Below, in pieces: positions 62,879-64,000 of a stretch of 64,000 nucleotides of DNA (positions are counted from its first letter, which is position 1; each line of letters starts with the position of its first letter). The translations under genes were made by a program, and so were the position numbers. The notes under the pieces are model-generated. The model saw only the letters and a list, made by a program, of their open reading frames with translations. It was not told where the DNA came from and made no database searches. The stretch comes from Oceanicola sp. 22II-s10i (GTDB lineage: Bacteria > Pseudomonadota > Alphaproteobacteria > Rhodobacterales > Rhodobacteraceae): the NCBI RefSeq assembly GCF_002210105.1, contig NZ_AQQU01000004.1, positions 248,001 to 312,000 of the forward strand, read 5' to 3'.

Positions 62879-62909
62879 TGCCGGGCGGGCAGGGAGGCCA
62901 CGCCCGGCA
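62879..62909 (+). repeat. Hairpin between TRAP permease and binding-protein genes (family C)
   Basis: TGCCGGGCG (62879-62887) and CGCCCGGCA (62901-62909) form a perfect 9-bp stem with a 13-nt loop. The core is shared with the palindrome at 7741-7773. Such a hairpin could stabilise or terminate message segments and so set binding-protein and permease amounts apart. Confidence 0.7.
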
Positions 62910-62936
62910 CAAAAGAAACCCAAGGGAGGACTACCA

Positions 62937-64000
62937 ATGAAATTCAGAACGATCGCAGCGGCCATCGCGCTCTGCACCGCCGGCACGGTGGCGCAGGCGA
63001 CCGACGTCACGATCAGCCTGTGGACCGGGCCCAAGCACCCGGTCAACGTGGGCGGCTACACCGATTTCCGCAAACTGCTGTCCGAGAACGGCTTCGAGGT
63101 GCAGTATTTCGAAGGCGGCGCACTGCTGGGCGCCAAGCCCTCGCTGCCGGGCGTCGGTGACGGCATCGCGCACATCACCGGTCTGGCCATGACCTACTTC
63201 CCGGCCGAGTTCCCGAACGCGCAGCTGGTGGCCGACATGGGCCTGTCCACCCCGGACAACCTGACGGCGATGGCGGTGGCGACGGAATACAACCTGCTGC
63301 ACTGCCCGGAATGCCTGGCCGAATACGAGGCGCAGAACGTCCTCTACCTCGGCACTTATTCGACCGCGCCCTATTCGATCATCTCGTCCCAGCCGATCCG
63401 CTCGACCGCGGACCTGAAGGGCAAGAAGATGCGCGTGCCGGGCAGCCTGTGGTCCCGCTGGGCCCAGTCCGTGGGTGGCATCGAAGTGAACGTGCCGTCG
63501 TCCGAGATGTTCGAGGGCCTCGACAAGGGCGCGCTCGACATCGCGATCCAGGCGCCGGGCGCGTTCCGGTCCTATCAGCTGTGGGACGTGGCGAAATACA
63601 TCACCATGCTGAACCTCGGCACTTACCACTCGCTGTCGGAAACGACGATCAACCGCGACTGGTGGGCCGACCTGACCCCCGAACAGCGCAAGCTGATCAT
63701 CGGCGACATGGCGCGTCTCGATGTGGACACGACCATCCTCTACACCAAGACCGACGAGGAAGTTCTGGCCGAGCTTGAAAGCCACGGCGTCGAGCGGATC
63801 GAGGCGTCTGACGAGATGAAGGCGGCCAAGGCCGAGTTCGTCAAGATGGACGAATCCGTCATCATCGAGAACGCCAAGACGGCTTATGGCATTCCCGATG
63901 CCGAGGCGAAGGTCGCCAAGCTGAACGAACTGATCGCCAAGTGGGGCAAGATCGTCGAGGAAACCGGCGGCGAGCGCGAGGCGATGATCGCGAAGATGAA
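62937..64000 (+). CDS. TRAP transporter substrate-binding protein (DctP type), partial at 3' end
   Basis: The frame is open from ATG 62937 to the window end (354 codons), so only a few residues should be missing. It has a signal peptide (MKFRTIAAAIALCTAGTVAQA). The mature part shows typical DctP features: GGALLGAKPSLPGVGDGIAH, the ligand-binding Arg region KGKKMRVPGSLWSRW, FEGLDKGALDIAIQAPGAFR and the long C-terminal helix. A good site, GGGAGGA, precedes the ATG. As the periplasmic receptor it gives the operon its specificity, probably for a carboxylate; the ligand is unknown. Confidence 0.93.
   Translation, partial: MKFRTIAAAIALCTAGTVAQATDVTISLWTGPKHPVNVGGYTDFRKLLSENGFEVQYFEGGALLGAKPSLPGVGDGIAHITGLAMTYFPAEFPNAQLVADMGLSTPDNLTAMAVATEYNLLHCPECLAEYEAQNVLYLGTYSTAPYSIISSQPIRSTADLKGKKMRVPGSLWSRWAQSVGGIEVNVPSSEMFEGLDKGALDIAIQAPGAFRSYQLWDVAKYITMLNLGTYHSLSETTINRDWWADLTPEQRKLIIGDMARLDVDTTILYTKTDEEVLAELESHGVERIEASDEMKAAKAEFVKMDESVIIENAKTAYGIPDAEAKVAKLNELIAKWGKIVEETGGEREAMIAKM

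Overview
The window is chromosomal DNA of high G+C content from an alphaproteobacterium. It most resembles Rhodobacterales (the Roseobacter/Rhodobacter group). The indications are gene content and style: soxDAG sarcosine oxidase, the hisS-hisZ-hisG cluster with short HisG plus HisZ, a B12-dependent class II ribonucleotide reductase, BMP-type nucleoside ABC transport behind xdhABC, a TRAP transporter, a DUF6473-type protein, and GC-rich palindromic repeats of a kind common in that group. This is inferred from protein resemblance; there is no rRNA or tRNA gene to confirm it. Genes are densely packed, with many ATGA, GTGA and TGATG stop/start overlaps.

Layout. 1-4.4 kb: the tail of an Ala/Asp-rich gene, a structured leader with a strong terminator, then soxD-soxA-soxG without an adjacent soxB. 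4.4-7.6 kb (minus): an operon of a ThDP enzyme, a HpcH/HpaI aldolase and an enoyl-CoA hydratase. 7.8-9.6 kb: divergent cobS and cobT (lower-loop assembly of cobalamin). 9.7-13.5 kb: rpiB, a hemerythrin-like protein, a GNAT protein, 3-hydroxybutyryl-CoA dehydrogenase and a DUF6473-like protein. 13.5-18.8 kb: etfBA, a small membrane-anchored protein and an 831-residue dimethylglycine/sarcosine dehydrogenase-like flavoprotein. 18.9-25.3 kb: a repeat cluster, an AhpD-like protein, a GH25 lipoprotein, a D-amino-acid-oxidase-like flavoprotein, an MltB-like transglycosylase, an HWE-type histidine kinase and methionine aminopeptidase. 25.4-36.2 kb (minus): one long run xdhA-xdhB-xdhC, ABC ATPase, permease, small secreted protein, permease, K+ channel, BMP binding protein. 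This reads as a purine uptake and oxidation unit. 36.6-46 kb: dnaE, a lipoprotein, slyX, hisS-hisZ-hisG and a small conserved gene. 45.4-49.7 kb: an iron locus, bfd-bfr-DUF1111 dihaem protein-imelysin-DUF1513. 49.7-52.9 kb: a DUF1489 gene and nrdJ around a 495-bp structured spacer. 53.5-55.5 kb: a 656-residue curlin-like repeat protein behind a noticeably AT-richer 600-bp spacer. 55.6-64 kb: a CoA-transferase, a K+ channel with a C-terminal zinc ribbon, a Baeyer-Villiger-type monooxygenase, a serine hydrolase and a TRAP transporter whose binding-protein gene runs off the end.

How the parts fit. Methylated glycines are a theme of the first 19 kb: sarcosine oxidase subunits, a DMGDH-like enzyme that is expected to pass electrons to ETF, and etfBA between them. 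B12 is made (cobS, cobT) and used (nrdJ). Purines are imported (BMP/ABC) and oxidised (XdhABC).

The strongest lead for something undescribed is the curlin-like protein. It has a 24-turn run of Gly-x-x-Asn at 11-12-residue spacing, and the residue two before the Gly alternates strictly between Gln and an aliphatic residue for most of the run. No curli secretion genes lie beside it. Second is a dispersed GC-rich palindromic repeat, one copy of which sits in frame inside xdhB and adds about 57 residues.
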